Assembly (NCBI GenBank): GCA_016212685.1
Contig: JACREW010000117.1
Coordinates: 1-6,551 of the forward strand
Direction: 5' to 3'
DNA: 6,551 nucleotides
Origin: Nitrospirota bacterium
GTDB lineage: Bacteria > Nitrospirota > Thermodesulfovibrionia > Thermodesulfovibrionales > Dissulfurispiraceae
The notes below the pieces were generated by a model. That model did no database searches. It saw only the letters and a program-made list of their open reading frames with translations, and had not been told where the DNA came from. Of the stretch, positions 1-6,551 are shown piece after piece. Numbering within the stretch: position 1 is the stretch's first letter; each line of letters opens with the position of its first letter. Made by a program: the position numbers and the translations under genes.

Positions 1-356
1 ACAATGTCATAAAAAAAGAGAAGCTCGACAACAAAGACTGCTATGTTATCGAATCCCTTCCATCGACAGATGAGGAGAAAAAGACCACCGGATATGCAAA
101 GCGAATCCTATGGGTTACTACGGATACGTTCGTTACCTTGAAGATAGATTTCTACGACCACAGCATGAAACTACTTAAAACACAAACCGCCCATGACATA
201 AAAACAATCAAAGGGAAAATGATGCGTGCGGACAAAATATTAATGGCGCACCACCAGAATAAACATCAGACTGTAATGGGCTTGCTGGAACGGAAGATAG
301 ATGAAAATATAGATGACTCCGTATTTTCCGAGCGCGCGGTAACGAGCTTTAAATAG
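1..356 (+). CDS. LolA-like outer-membrane lipoprotein-sorting family protein, C-terminal part (5' end outside window)
   Basis: The reading frame is open from the left edge (first full codon at base 3) to TAA at 354-356, giving the last 117 residues. A TTG at 138 could open a shorter frame, but coding-like sequence continues upstream of it, so this is a truncated gene and not a small one. The visible part has a cysteine followed by a Tyr-Val-Ile-Glu strand, a Lys-Arg-Ile-Leu-Trp-Val strand, a 'Leu-Lys-Ile-Asp-Phe-Tyr-Asp' strand and an 'Ala-His-His-Gln-Asn-Lys-His-Gln-Thr' strand, ending in an Asp-rich 'Val-Phe-Ser-Glu-Arg' segment. This succession matches, from memory, the C-terminal half of LolA-like (COG2834-type) proteins of about 250 residues. 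Such proteins have a half-barrel fold that binds acyl chains in the periplasm and are often encoded beside RND/MMPL transporters, as here, 25 bases upstream. The signal peptide would lie outside the window. A role as periplasmic carrier for the pump's cargo is inference. Confidence 0.8.
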   Translation, partial: NVIKKEKLDNKDCYVIESLPSTDEEKKTTGYAKRILWVTTDTFVTLKIDFYDHSMKLLKTQTAHDIKTIKGKMMRADKILMAHHQNKHQTVMGLLERKIDENIDDSVFSERAVTSFK

Positions 357-368
357 AGCAAACACTTC

Positions 369-375
369 GGGGGAG
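369..375 (+). promoter_or_regulatory. Ribosome binding site of the RND transporter gene
   Basis: A GGGGGAG stretch ends six bases before the ATG at 382. A second in-frame ATG at 388 would be 12 bases away, so the spacing favours the start at 382. Confidence 0.65.
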
Positions 376-381
376 AATGCC

Positions 382-3132
382 ATGAATATGGAAAAGTTAG
401 TGCGGCTGTCGTATGACAGGCCGTGGCTCATACTTATTATTACTGCCATCTTGACCGTTGCGCTTGCCATACCTGCCGTACACTTGAAAATAGATGTATC
501 GAGCGACAGGTTCATGGCGAGAAACACGCCGGAAAAAATAAAATATGAGGAGACCAAAAAGGTCTTCGGTTCGGATGTCCTGTCCTTTGTCTACATCAGG
601 GATAATGAATTATTCACCGAAAAGAAGCTCAACCGTCTCCGCTCCATGTTCGATGAACTTGCCAACCTAACCGGCGTTGAAAAAGCTGAAAGCCTCTTTA
701 CCATTAATAACATCAAGGGCGAGCAGGGCATAATCGATACGGCTCCTCTTTTAGATATCATACCGTCCGATCCGCAGGAACTCCGGAAAAAAGAGAAAGA
801 CGCCATCGAAAATCCGATTATCAAAAAGAGCTTTGTCTCCACCGACGGCAAATCGACCGTTATATCCCTCTATCTGAAACGCGACAAAAATGACGATAAA
901 TTCGACAGCAAAATAAAAAGGGATATAGATAAGGTCCTCTCAGCCTACAAAAAGGATTTTCATGAAATCTTCCAGACAGGCGCGCCTTACGTGAATACTT
1001 CCATGTCGGAGTATATCGTTGCCGACCAGTTCATACTGGTGCCTGTCGGCGTGGCCGCGCTGCTTATCACAATATTCCTGACCCTTGGTAATGTGCACGG
1101 CGCAATAGTGCCGATAATCAATGCCGCTGTCAGCATCATATGGACGTTCGGCGTTATGAAGCTGCTCGGCATACCCATAAATCCCATGACAGCCATCGTG
1201 CCTGCCATCATGATCGTCATAGGGGCGACCGAAGACACCCATATGGTTGCAGAGTTTCTCGAGGCTACGTCAAAAGGGGGCGAATCCCCGAGAGAGGCGG
1301 TACTCGTCGGTATAGGCAGGAAATTAGGCGTGGCATTCTTCCTGACCGCGTTCACCACTGTTATAGGCTTCGGCACAATAGCGTTCACGGATGTAGTTAT
1401 ATTGCAGGATTTCGGCATAGCCTCGGGCATAGGCTTTCTCCTCAATTTCTTTGTGACCATAACCCTGACTCCGGTATATTTGCGATTCTTCGGCAAGTTT
1501 GTCATGGCAAAAGGATTTCACGAAGAGACAAAGGGCAATAAGGTTCTCGCTGCTATTGTGCATAAAGTAATCTACTGGGGAGACCGATACAGAAGAAGGA
1601 TAATAATTACAAACATCGTTCTCCTCACGGTGTCTATAGTTGCGATTGCCTTTATATATGTAAACAACGATGTCATTTCCTACTTCAGAAAAAGCTCTCC
1701 CATCGTAAAGGCCGCAGACAAGATGCACGAAAACCTTTCCGGACAGAATATATTCTACATAGTCTTCGAAAACGACGCCGGCGACTTCAAAAACGCAGCG
1801 AACCTCAAAAAGATAGAAGAGGCAGAATCATATCTCAGGGGTTTGAAAAAATTCGACACGGTATTAAGCCTGCCGGACTATATAGCGCTCGTGAACAAAG
1901 GTATGCAGAACGGCGATCCGGCCTATCACAAGGTTCCGGACGCCGATGCCCTGATAGCGCAGTATCTCCTGTTCTTCCAGCGCAGCGATATAGAGCGTTT
2001 TGTTTCAGGCGACTTCTCCAAGATGAATATTATGGTGCGTCACAATATTAACTCCTCCACAGAACTGAACAATATACTGGAAAAGATAAAAAACGAGTTG
2101 AACAGCGGGCGCTTCGGCAAATTCCACAGCACGCTGATCACAGGCGAAGGCGTCCTGATTGCCGATGCCGCAGAAAATTTCATTTCGGGACAGATAACCT
2201 CGCTCGGAACCACGGCGTTTATGATAGCGGCGATAATGGCATTCCTCTTTCTTTCATGGAAGGCCGGACTTGTCGTGCTTATTCCCAATCTCCTGCCGGT
2301 CTTCTTGTTCTTCGGTCTGATGGGCATAACCGGCATCCCGCTGAATGCCGGAACGGTCATGGTGGCTGCGGTGACAATCGGTATTGCGGTCGATGACACC
2401 ACCGTTTTCATGGTTCTCTATAACCAGAATCTCAAAAAATACGGCGATGAAAAAAAGGCGCTTGAAGACACGCTCCTCGCCGAAATTAAACCGATATTCG
2501 TATCGAGCGTCTCGCTGGCGGCAGGATTTTTAACGCTGGTATTCTCGAATTTCGTCCCTATAGCGCAATTCGGAGCATTAAGCGCATTCGTAATGCTTGT
2601 CGCATTCCCGACAGAATTGTTTACAACACCCATTACGCTTTCCTCTGTTCGCCTTATAACATTGTGGGATGCCGTAGGATTGGAGCTTAGAGAACGCCTT
2701 ATAAAGCAATCTATCCTCCTTCAAGGGTTCAGCAAATTTCAGATTAGGCGGTTTATTTTAATGTGCCATATGGTGGAGGGTAAAGCCGGAGAACAGTTAA
2801 TACGGGAAGGCGATGCCGGAGACAAAATGTATCTCGTTGTCGACGGAGAGATGTCCGTGTCAAAAATGCTTCACGGCAAAAGGACGGCTATAGCCACATT
2901 GGAGCCGGGCGATATATTCGGCGAAATAGCGCTGATAAGCAGCCAGCCGAGGACTGCGGACGTATTCGCCGCAACCGACGTAAAACTGCTCACATTAGAC
3001 TGGAAGACCCTTGAAAGGCTGCGCCGCCTGAGCCCGTTCATAGCATCGAAGCTGTTTTTAAACCTTTCGAAGGTATTAGGAAACAGGCTTGTAGAGACGA
3101 CGGAAAGGATGGTATGTCAGAATTCAAATTAA
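382..3132 (+). CDS. RND/MMPL-family transporter with C-terminal cyclic-nucleotide-binding domain
   Basis: This 916-residue inner-membrane protein has the duplicated RND architecture. Half one has TM1 near residues 15-34, a periplasmic loop to about 215, then a five-helix bundle to about 370. Half two has a TM near 407-426, a periplasmic loop to about 605, then a bundle at 606-750. The fourth helix of each half carries acidic residues expected for proton relay: Glu284-Asp285 in 'GATEDTHM' and Asp671-Asp672 in 'GIAVDDTTVF'. The second motif is typical of MMPL/HpnN-like RND proteins, which usually move lipids or hydrophobic molecules outward. Residues about 780-905 are a CNB domain: 'IREGDAGDKMYLVVDGE' followed by the phosphate-binding cassette 'FGEIALISSQPRTADV' (Glu848, Arg857), then a closing helix. 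No helix-turn-helix follows, so it is a sensory domain and not a Crp-type regulator. By topology it faces the cytoplasm. The gene lies 25 bases after the LolA-like gene and overlaps the barrel gene. Cargo and ligand are unknown. Confidence 0.92.
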   Translation: MNMEKLVRLSYDRPWLILIITAILTVALAIPAVHLKIDVSSDRFMARNTPEKIKYEETKKVFGSDVLSFVYIRDNELFTEKKLNRLRSMFDELANLTGVEKAESLFTINNIKGEQGIIDTAPLLDIIPSDPQELRKKEKDAIENPIIKKSFVSTDGKSTVISLYLKRDKNDDKFDSKIKRDIDKVLSAYKKDFHEIFQTGAPYVNTSMSEYIVADQFILVPVGVAALLITIFLTLGNVHGAIVPIINAAVSIIWTFGVMKLLGIPINPMTAIVPAIMIVIGATEDTHMVAEFLEATSKGGESPREAVLVGIGRKLGVAFFLTAFTTVIGFGTIAFTDVVILQDFGIASGIGFLLNFFVTITLTPVYLRFFGKFVMAKGFHEETKGNKVLAAIVHKVIYWGDRYRRRIIITNIVLLTVSIVAIAFIYVNNDVISYFRKSSPIVKAADKMHENLSGQNIFYIVFENDAGDFKNAANLKKIEEAESYLRGLKKFDTVLSLPDYIALVNKGMQNGDPAYHKVPDADALIAQYLLFFQRSDIERFVSGDFSKMNIMVRHNINSSTELNNILEKIKNELNSGRFGKFHSTLITGEGVLIADAAENFISGQITSLGTTAFMIAAIMAFLFLSWKAGLVVLIPNLLPVFLFFGLMGITGIPLNAGTVMVAAVTIGIAVDDTTVFMVLYNQNLKKYGDEKKALEDTLLAEIKPIFVSSVSLAAGFLTLVFSNFVPIAQFGALSAFVMLVAFPTELFTTPITLSSVRLITLWDAVGLELRERLIKQSILLQGFSKFQIRRFILMCHMVEGKAGEQLIREGDAGDKMYLVVDGEMSVSKMLHGKRTAIATLEPGDIFGEIALISSQPRTADVFAATDVKLLTLDWKTLERLRRLSPFIASKLFLNLSKVLGNRLVETTERMVCQNSN
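3102..3109 (+). promoter_or_regulatory. Ribosome binding site of the barrel gene, inside the RND coding sequence
   Basis: GGAAAGGA lies four bases before the ATG at 3114, within the last codons of the transporter gene. It supports the 19-base overlapping start and suggests translational coupling of the two genes. Confidence 0.6.
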
Positions 3133-4511
3133 AAATCATTTCTCCTGTCATTCTGTTGTGCTGTCTGTTTCCGTCAGCGGCGTCTTCGCAAGGAATGCCC
3201 AAGATCGACGACCTCGACGACCTGCTGTCCGAAAAGCCGGCAGGGCAGGAGAAACAAGAAAAGCAAAACCCCTTTTATAAGGCGCTCAAACAGGCGAAGT
3301 GGACATGGGTAGCGACCGGATATAATTTCACGAAAAACAACGAAAATCAGACTCAGAGCAACGGCGATGATACGAAATTCAGACAGGCTTATACACAGTT
3401 ATTAATGGATACATGGCTTGAAGTAGAGAGTTTCGAGACAAAAATAGACCTCGTCTTGCAATACGGCTCGGAAAGGGATCAATACGGCGGCAGCCGTATT
3501 ATATACCAATCGCAATTATATCTGAAAAAAAAGATAGGCGATTCGGACATAATCGCGGGATATAAATATATCGAAGACGGCATCAGCACCCTTTATTCGC
3601 CGGCAAAAAGGATTGCAAGAGCCGACGGCGCCCACCCCACCGACCCCGACAAACTTGGAGTATGGCAGGGGTCATGGACATATTATTCATCAGGCAACAA
3701 CAGTACCGAGCTCAGAATAATGCCTTATTTTGAGAAATCAAGAATCCCTCCCGAATCATCACGCTGGATGGCTGTAAAAGGCGATTATAACCTCGTAGGC
3801 GTCAATCTCCCTACCGATCCGGCAACAGGCCAAAACTATCAGGCCGAAGACAAAAAAATACAGCATGGATTTAGAGACATCGGCTATATGATTAAACAGA
3901 AAATGACTGTGGAAAACACCGACTTTTTTGTGAGCGCGTACAGCGGCTATCTGCCTAATCCGCTAATTAAAAAGGCTTCAGAAAATAAATATGAGAAGGT
4001 TTATATAAAAGGCGGACTTATTGCAGGCGGTTTTTCGACGGTCAGCGGAAAATGGGAATGGCATGGGGAAATTCTTTACAACATACCTGAAAATCATAAG
4101 GACGACAGGTATATTAATTATGTATTCGGAGCGGAATACGACCTAAATCTCCTGTTCGGCATCAAGGGCATAGATTCGGCAAAACTAACCGCCGAATACG
4201 CAAATGAATGGGTACTTGAGGGCAAAGACCATCCCGACTACAAAGTAAACGATCCGGCCACGCGTTTAGGCCGCAATGCTATATATATACTCCAAAAGGT
4301 CGATATAAACGATAAGAACAAGGTGTCTTACGGAGCGGCATATCATATATCAAAGAAAGACAATACGCACCGCATAAGCTACGAGTATAAATTCGGCGAA
4401 GGCAATTCTACTGAGATGGCGTACGAATGGTTCAACGGAAAGGATGAAAGACACTTCGGCCGGTGGAGGGAGAACGACCGGCTTATATTTAAGTTCACAA
4501 AAAAATTCTAA
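3114..4511 (+). CDS. Predicted outer-membrane beta-barrel protein, possibly DUF1302-like
   Basis: This 465-residue protein begins with a Sec signal peptide: a Lys-containing start, a hydrophobic core at residues 8-19, and likely cleavage near 23-25 in 'PSAASSQG'. The Cys16-Cys17 pair is preceded by Leu-Leu and does not make a good lipobox. Residues 28-62 are a charged, Asp/Glu/Lys/Gln-rich linker. From about 63 to the end the sequence alternates polar and hydrophobic residues with many Tyr and Trp, as in amphipathic beta strands, and ends 'RLIFKFTKKF' with a terminal Phe, the usual BamA recognition signal. The segment 'LRIMPYFEKSRIPPESSRW' (200-218) resembles, from memory, a motif of DUF1302-type outer-membrane proteins, which are found with RND and LolA-like/DUF1329 partners; this assignment is tentative. 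The gene overlaps the RND gene by 19 bases and has a ribosome binding site within it. A role as the outer-membrane partner of the pump is inferred from context. The alternative is an unrelated porin. Confidence 0.75.
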   Translation: MSEFKLKIISPVILLCCLFPSAASSQGMPKIDDLDDLLSEKPAGQEKQEKQNPFYKALKQAKWTWVATGYNFTKNNENQTQSNGDDTKFRQAYTQLLMDTWLEVESFETKIDLVLQYGSERDQYGGSRIIYQSQLYLKKKIGDSDIIAGYKYIEDGISTLYSPAKRIARADGAHPTDPDKLGVWQGSWTYYSSGNNSTELRIMPYFEKSRIPPESSRWMAVKGDYNLVGVNLPTDPATGQNYQAEDKKIQHGFRDIGYMIKQKMTVENTDFFVSAYSGYLPNPLIKKASENKYEKVYIKGGLIAGGFSTVSGKWEWHGEILYNIPENHKDDRYINYVFGAEYDLNLLFGIKGIDSAKLTAEYANEWVLEGKDHPDYKVNDPATRLGRNAIYILQKVDINDKNKVSYGAAYHISKKDNTHRISYEYKFGEGNSTEMAYEWFNGKDERHFGRWRENDRLIFKFTKKF

Positions 4512-4526
4512 CGAAAAGTTCATCGG

Positions 4527-6017
4527 ATGAAAAAATTTTCAACGATACTTTTATTTATCGCTGCCCTGACGATTATTCTTTCACTGTTCGGACAAGTATG
4601 GTCATCGGATGGAATTGAAAAAATCAAGAAACGGGGTTATCTGTTATGGGGTTCCGATGCCGAAGGCGGAGCCCCGTATGTTTTCCCTGATCCAAAAAAT
4701 CCATCAAGACTGATAGGCTTTGAGGTTGACCTTGCGAATGCGATCGCAAAAGAATTGGGCATTGAAGCCCGGCAGTTGCAGAACGCGTGGGACAGCCTTA
4801 TCCCTTCGTTAAAAAGAGGCGATTTCGACATAGCAATGAACGGCATCGAGGTAACGCCGCAAAGAGAAGGTGAAGTCCTCTTTTCAAAGCCTTATTACAT
4901 TTACACAGAGCAGCTTGTCGTGAGGAAAAATGAGGCGCGCATAAACGGCATTAATGATCTCAAAGGAAAAAAAGTGGGAACGCTATCCGGATCTGTAGCG
5001 CAGGACATTCTCACGAATATAGGCGGAGTCGATGTAAAGGTGTATTCGGGACAGGTAGAACCCTATGAGGACCTTGCGTTGGAAAGGCTTGATGCGGTGC
5101 TGTTAGACCTGCCAATCGCAGCCTACTATGCAAAACCGAATCCAAAGCTCAAATATGCCGGCAATCCGATAGGAGAAGGATTTTACGGTATTGCTGTAAG
5201 AAAAGGAAACGATGAATTAAAAAATCAAATAAACGAAATTCTCCTTAAGCTCATGGAAAGCGGGGAGCTGAAAAAAATATATCAGAAATGGGACTTGTGG
5301 AGTGAAACGCAGGAAAAGCTTTTCCATGCAATAAAAGATACCGGTTTTGTCGGTCTCGAAGAGTCCAAAAAAACTCCGATATACACATTCTTTCCGAATC
5401 TTTTAAAGGGTGCATGCATAACAATACTCGTCTCGGTTTCATCGATGCTGTTAGCAGTTGTTCTCGGCCTTATTCTTGCGCTTATGAAGATTTACGGCAA
5501 ACCGCCTTTAAGCGTAGCAGCCGCCGCATACATCGAAATTTACAGGGGTACTCCGCTTCTTATCCAGCTCTATATCCTGTATTACGGCCTTCCGAATATA
5601 GGCATATCATTGAGCCCCCTCGCCGCCGCCTTTATAGGTCTGGGAATGAATTACGCCGCGTATGAAGCGGAACTCTACAGGGCTGGAATCAATGCAGTGC
5701 CAAAAGGCCAAATGGAGGCCGCGCTTTCGCTCGGCATGCCGCAGTCCCTCGCGATAAAAAGAATCGTCATGCCGCAAGCAGTAAGGATAGCGCTTCCCGG
5801 CGTTACCAATGACTTTATCGCCCTCTTCAAAGATTCATCACTCGTGTCCGTCATAGCGATGGTCGAGCTGACCAAGACATACAGCATACTTGCCGCGACA
5901 ACATTGAGATTTTTCGAACTCGGCCTCATCACCGCTATACTCTACTTTGCCATGAGCTATCCGTTGTCATTGCTTGCGCGGAGACTTGAGAAAAAACTCA
6001 AAAGGTCTAAACAATGA
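4527..6017 (+). CDS. Polar amino-acid ABC transporter, fused substrate-binding protein and permease
   Basis: This 496-residue fusion starts with a signal sequence or N-terminal anchor (residues 1-26). A family 3 solute-binding domain follows at about 30-260: 'GFEVDLANAIAKELG' (64-78), 'WDSLIPSLKRGDFD' (88-101), 'VTPQRE' with Arg113 placed to bind the ligand alpha-carboxylate, 'GTLSGSVAQ' (151-159), and Asp194 placed to bind the alpha-amino group. A His/Glu/Gln/Arg-type permease domain covers about 287-490. It has five predicted helices (about 291-320, 327-355, 360-384, 429-448, 462-485), the 'RGTPLLIQLYILYYGLP' signature (340-356) and the EAA loop (Glu397-Ala-Ala, Gly403, Pro416) that contacts the ATPase. 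A periplasmic binding domain leading into an N-out five-helix permease is topologically consistent. The exact amino acid cannot be read from sequence. The gene starts 15 bases after the barrel gene with only a weak purine-rich site (GAAAAG, 4513-4518), and its stop overlaps the ATPase start as ATGA. Confidence 0.93.
   Translation: MKKFSTILLFIAALTIILSLFGQVWSSDGIEKIKKRGYLLWGSDAEGGAPYVFPDPKNPSRLIGFEVDLANAIAKELGIEARQLQNAWDSLIPSLKRGDFDIAMNGIEVTPQREGEVLFSKPYYIYTEQLVVRKNEARINGINDLKGKKVGTLSGSVAQDILTNIGGVDVKVYSGQVEPYEDLALERLDAVLLDLPIAAYYAKPNPKLKYAGNPIGEGFYGIAVRKGNDELKNQINEILLKLMESGELKKIYQKWDLWSETQEKLFHAIKDTGFVGLEESKKTPIYTFFPNLLKGACITILVSVSSMLLAVVLGLILALMKIYGKPPLSVAAAAYIEIYRGTPLLIQLYILYYGLPNIGISLSPLAAAFIGLGMNYAAYEAELYRAGINAVPKGQMEAALSLGMPQSLAIKRIVMPQAVRIALPGVTNDFIALFKDSSLVSVIAMVELTKTYSILAATTLRFFELGLITAILYFAMSYPLSLLARRLEKKLKRSKQ
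6001..6005 (+). promoter_or_regulatory. Ribosome binding site of the ATPase gene
   Basis: AAAGG lies eight bases before the ATG at 6014, inside the end of the permease gene, and supports the overlapping ATGA start. Confidence 0.5.
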
Positions 6018-6551
6018 TAAAAGTAAGAAACCTGCATAAATATTATGATAAACAGCCCCTCTTTAAAGGCATAAACCTCGATATTAAAAAGGGAGAGGCA
6101 GTCGTTCTTATAGGACCCTCCGGGAGCGGGAAAAGCACATTTTTAAGATGCATAAACGGCCTTGAATACTTTCAGGAAGGCGAGGTAGACGTGGATGACA
6201 TCGAACTGCATTCCATAAACCGATTGAGGCCTGACAAAGAGGATATGGAAGCTATTAGGAAGATAAGGCTCAAGATAGGCATGGTGTTCCAGCAGTTCAA
6301 TCTCTTCCCGCACATGACTGTTCTCGAAAACATAACCGAAGCGCCTATAAGAGCGCTTAATACAGTCAAAGACAAAGCCGTTGAAAATGCAATTGCTTTA
6401 TTAAAAAGGGTAAATCTCGAAGAAAAAATCAACAGCTATCCGGATGAATTGTCCGGAGGAGAACAACAGCGGGTCGCCATAACGCGCGCATTGGCAATGA
6501 AGCCTGAGGCAATGCTCTTTGACGAACCTACATCCTCGCTCGATCCGGAAA
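6014..6551 (+). CDS. Polar amino-acid ABC transporter ATP-binding protein (3' end outside window)
   Basis: The ATG at 6014 overlaps the TGA of the fused permease gene as ATGA, and the frame stays open to the right edge. This gives 179 residues of a protein usually about 240-250 long. All the nucleotide-binding motifs expected so far are intact: Walker A 'GPSGSGKST' (34-42), Q-loop 'VFQQFNLFPHMT' (91-102), ABC signature 'LSGGEQQR' (146-153), Walker B 'AMLFDE' (166-171) and D-loop 'SSLD' (174-177). The 'FNLFPHMTVLEN' stretch is characteristic of GlnQ/HisP-type amino-acid importer ATPases. It would form a cytoplasmic dimer that drives the upstream permease through its EAA loop. Between residues 66 and 85 there is a charged insertion ('INRLRPDKEDMEAIRKIR') of a kind also seen in other members of this family. 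The H-loop histidine and the C-terminal domain lie outside the window. Confidence 0.95.
   Translation, partial: MIKVRNLHKYYDKQPLFKGINLDIKKGEAVVLIGPSGSGKSTFLRCINGLEYFQEGEVDVDDIELHSINRLRPDKEDMEAIRKIRLKIGMVFQQFNLFPHMTVLENITEAPIRALNTVKDKAVENAIALLKRVNLEEKINSYPDELSGGEQQRVAITRALAMKPEAMLFDEPTSSLDPE

Noticed and set aside
138..356. A possible 72-residue small gene starting at TTG 138
   Set aside because: The same frame is open to the left edge and reads as coherent LolA-like protein upstream of 138, so this is an internal codon of a truncated gene.
987..1505. Long open frame (172 codons) on the minus strand inside the RND gene
   Set aside because: It is antisense to a well-supported transmembrane coding region, its translation matches no family I recognise, and it has the composition expected of a shadow frame.
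1140..1541. Open frame of 133 codons in another plus-strand frame within the RND gene
   Set aside because: The translation is rich in Arg, His and Cys with no domain pattern, and it overlaps the conserved first RND helix bundle.
3159..3164. Cys-Cys pair in the barrel signal peptide, considered as a lipoprotein lipobox
   Set aside because: The residues before Cys16 are Leu-Leu, without the small residue needed at -1, and a standard signal-peptidase I site follows a few residues later.
4459..4482. Inverted repeat GCCGGT / ACCGGC with a 12-base loop, considered as a terminator
   Set aside because: The stem is only six pairs, lies inside the barrel coding sequence and is not followed by a T-run.
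4520..4611. Ten-base direct repeat TCATCGGATG at 4520-4529 and 4602-4611
   Set aside because: It is a single short pair, one copy at the start codon and one inside the signal-peptide region; chance is the simplest explanation.

Overview
The window looks like chromosomal DNA from a Gram-negative bacterium. It encodes a periplasmic LolA-like protein, an RND transporter, a signal-peptide-bearing outer-membrane beta-barrel with a C-terminal phenylalanine, and a periplasmic binding domain, all of which require two membranes. GC content is intermediate, and isoleucine is very often encoded by ATA and arginine by AGG/AGA. This codon use does not resemble enteric bacteria and would fit lineages such as Desulfobacterota, Nitrospirota or Omnitrophota, but the taxonomic placement is inference only.

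All five genes are on the plus strand with almost no spacing, so the window reads as part of one operon running in from the left and out to the right. Positions 1-356 hold the C-terminal part of a LolA-like lipoprotein-sorting family protein. Positions 382-3132 hold an RND/MMPL-type transporter with a cyclic-nucleotide-binding (CNB) domain fused to its C-terminus. Positions 3114-4511 hold a predicted outer-membrane beta-barrel protein that overlaps the transporter gene by 19 bases. Positions 4527-6017 hold an amino-acid ABC transporter in which the substrate-binding protein and permease are one polypeptide. Positions 6014-6551 hold its ATPase, cut by the right edge.

The first three genes form a plausible trans-envelope module: an inner-membrane RND pump, a periplasmic lipid-binding-type carrier and an outer-membrane barrel. 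By analogy with other LolA-like/MMPL pairings the cargo would be a lipid or other hydrophobic compound, but nothing in the sequence identifies it. The CNB domain suggests that pump activity may be controlled from the cytoplasm by a nucleotide ligand. The last two genes form a polar amino-acid uptake system. They sit 15 bases downstream and are probably co-transcribed, but a functional link to the RND module is not evident.

No RNA genes, mobile elements, CRISPR arrays, terminators or long non-coding stretches were seen. The largest intergenic gap is 25 bases, so any promoter for this operon probably lies to the left of the window.
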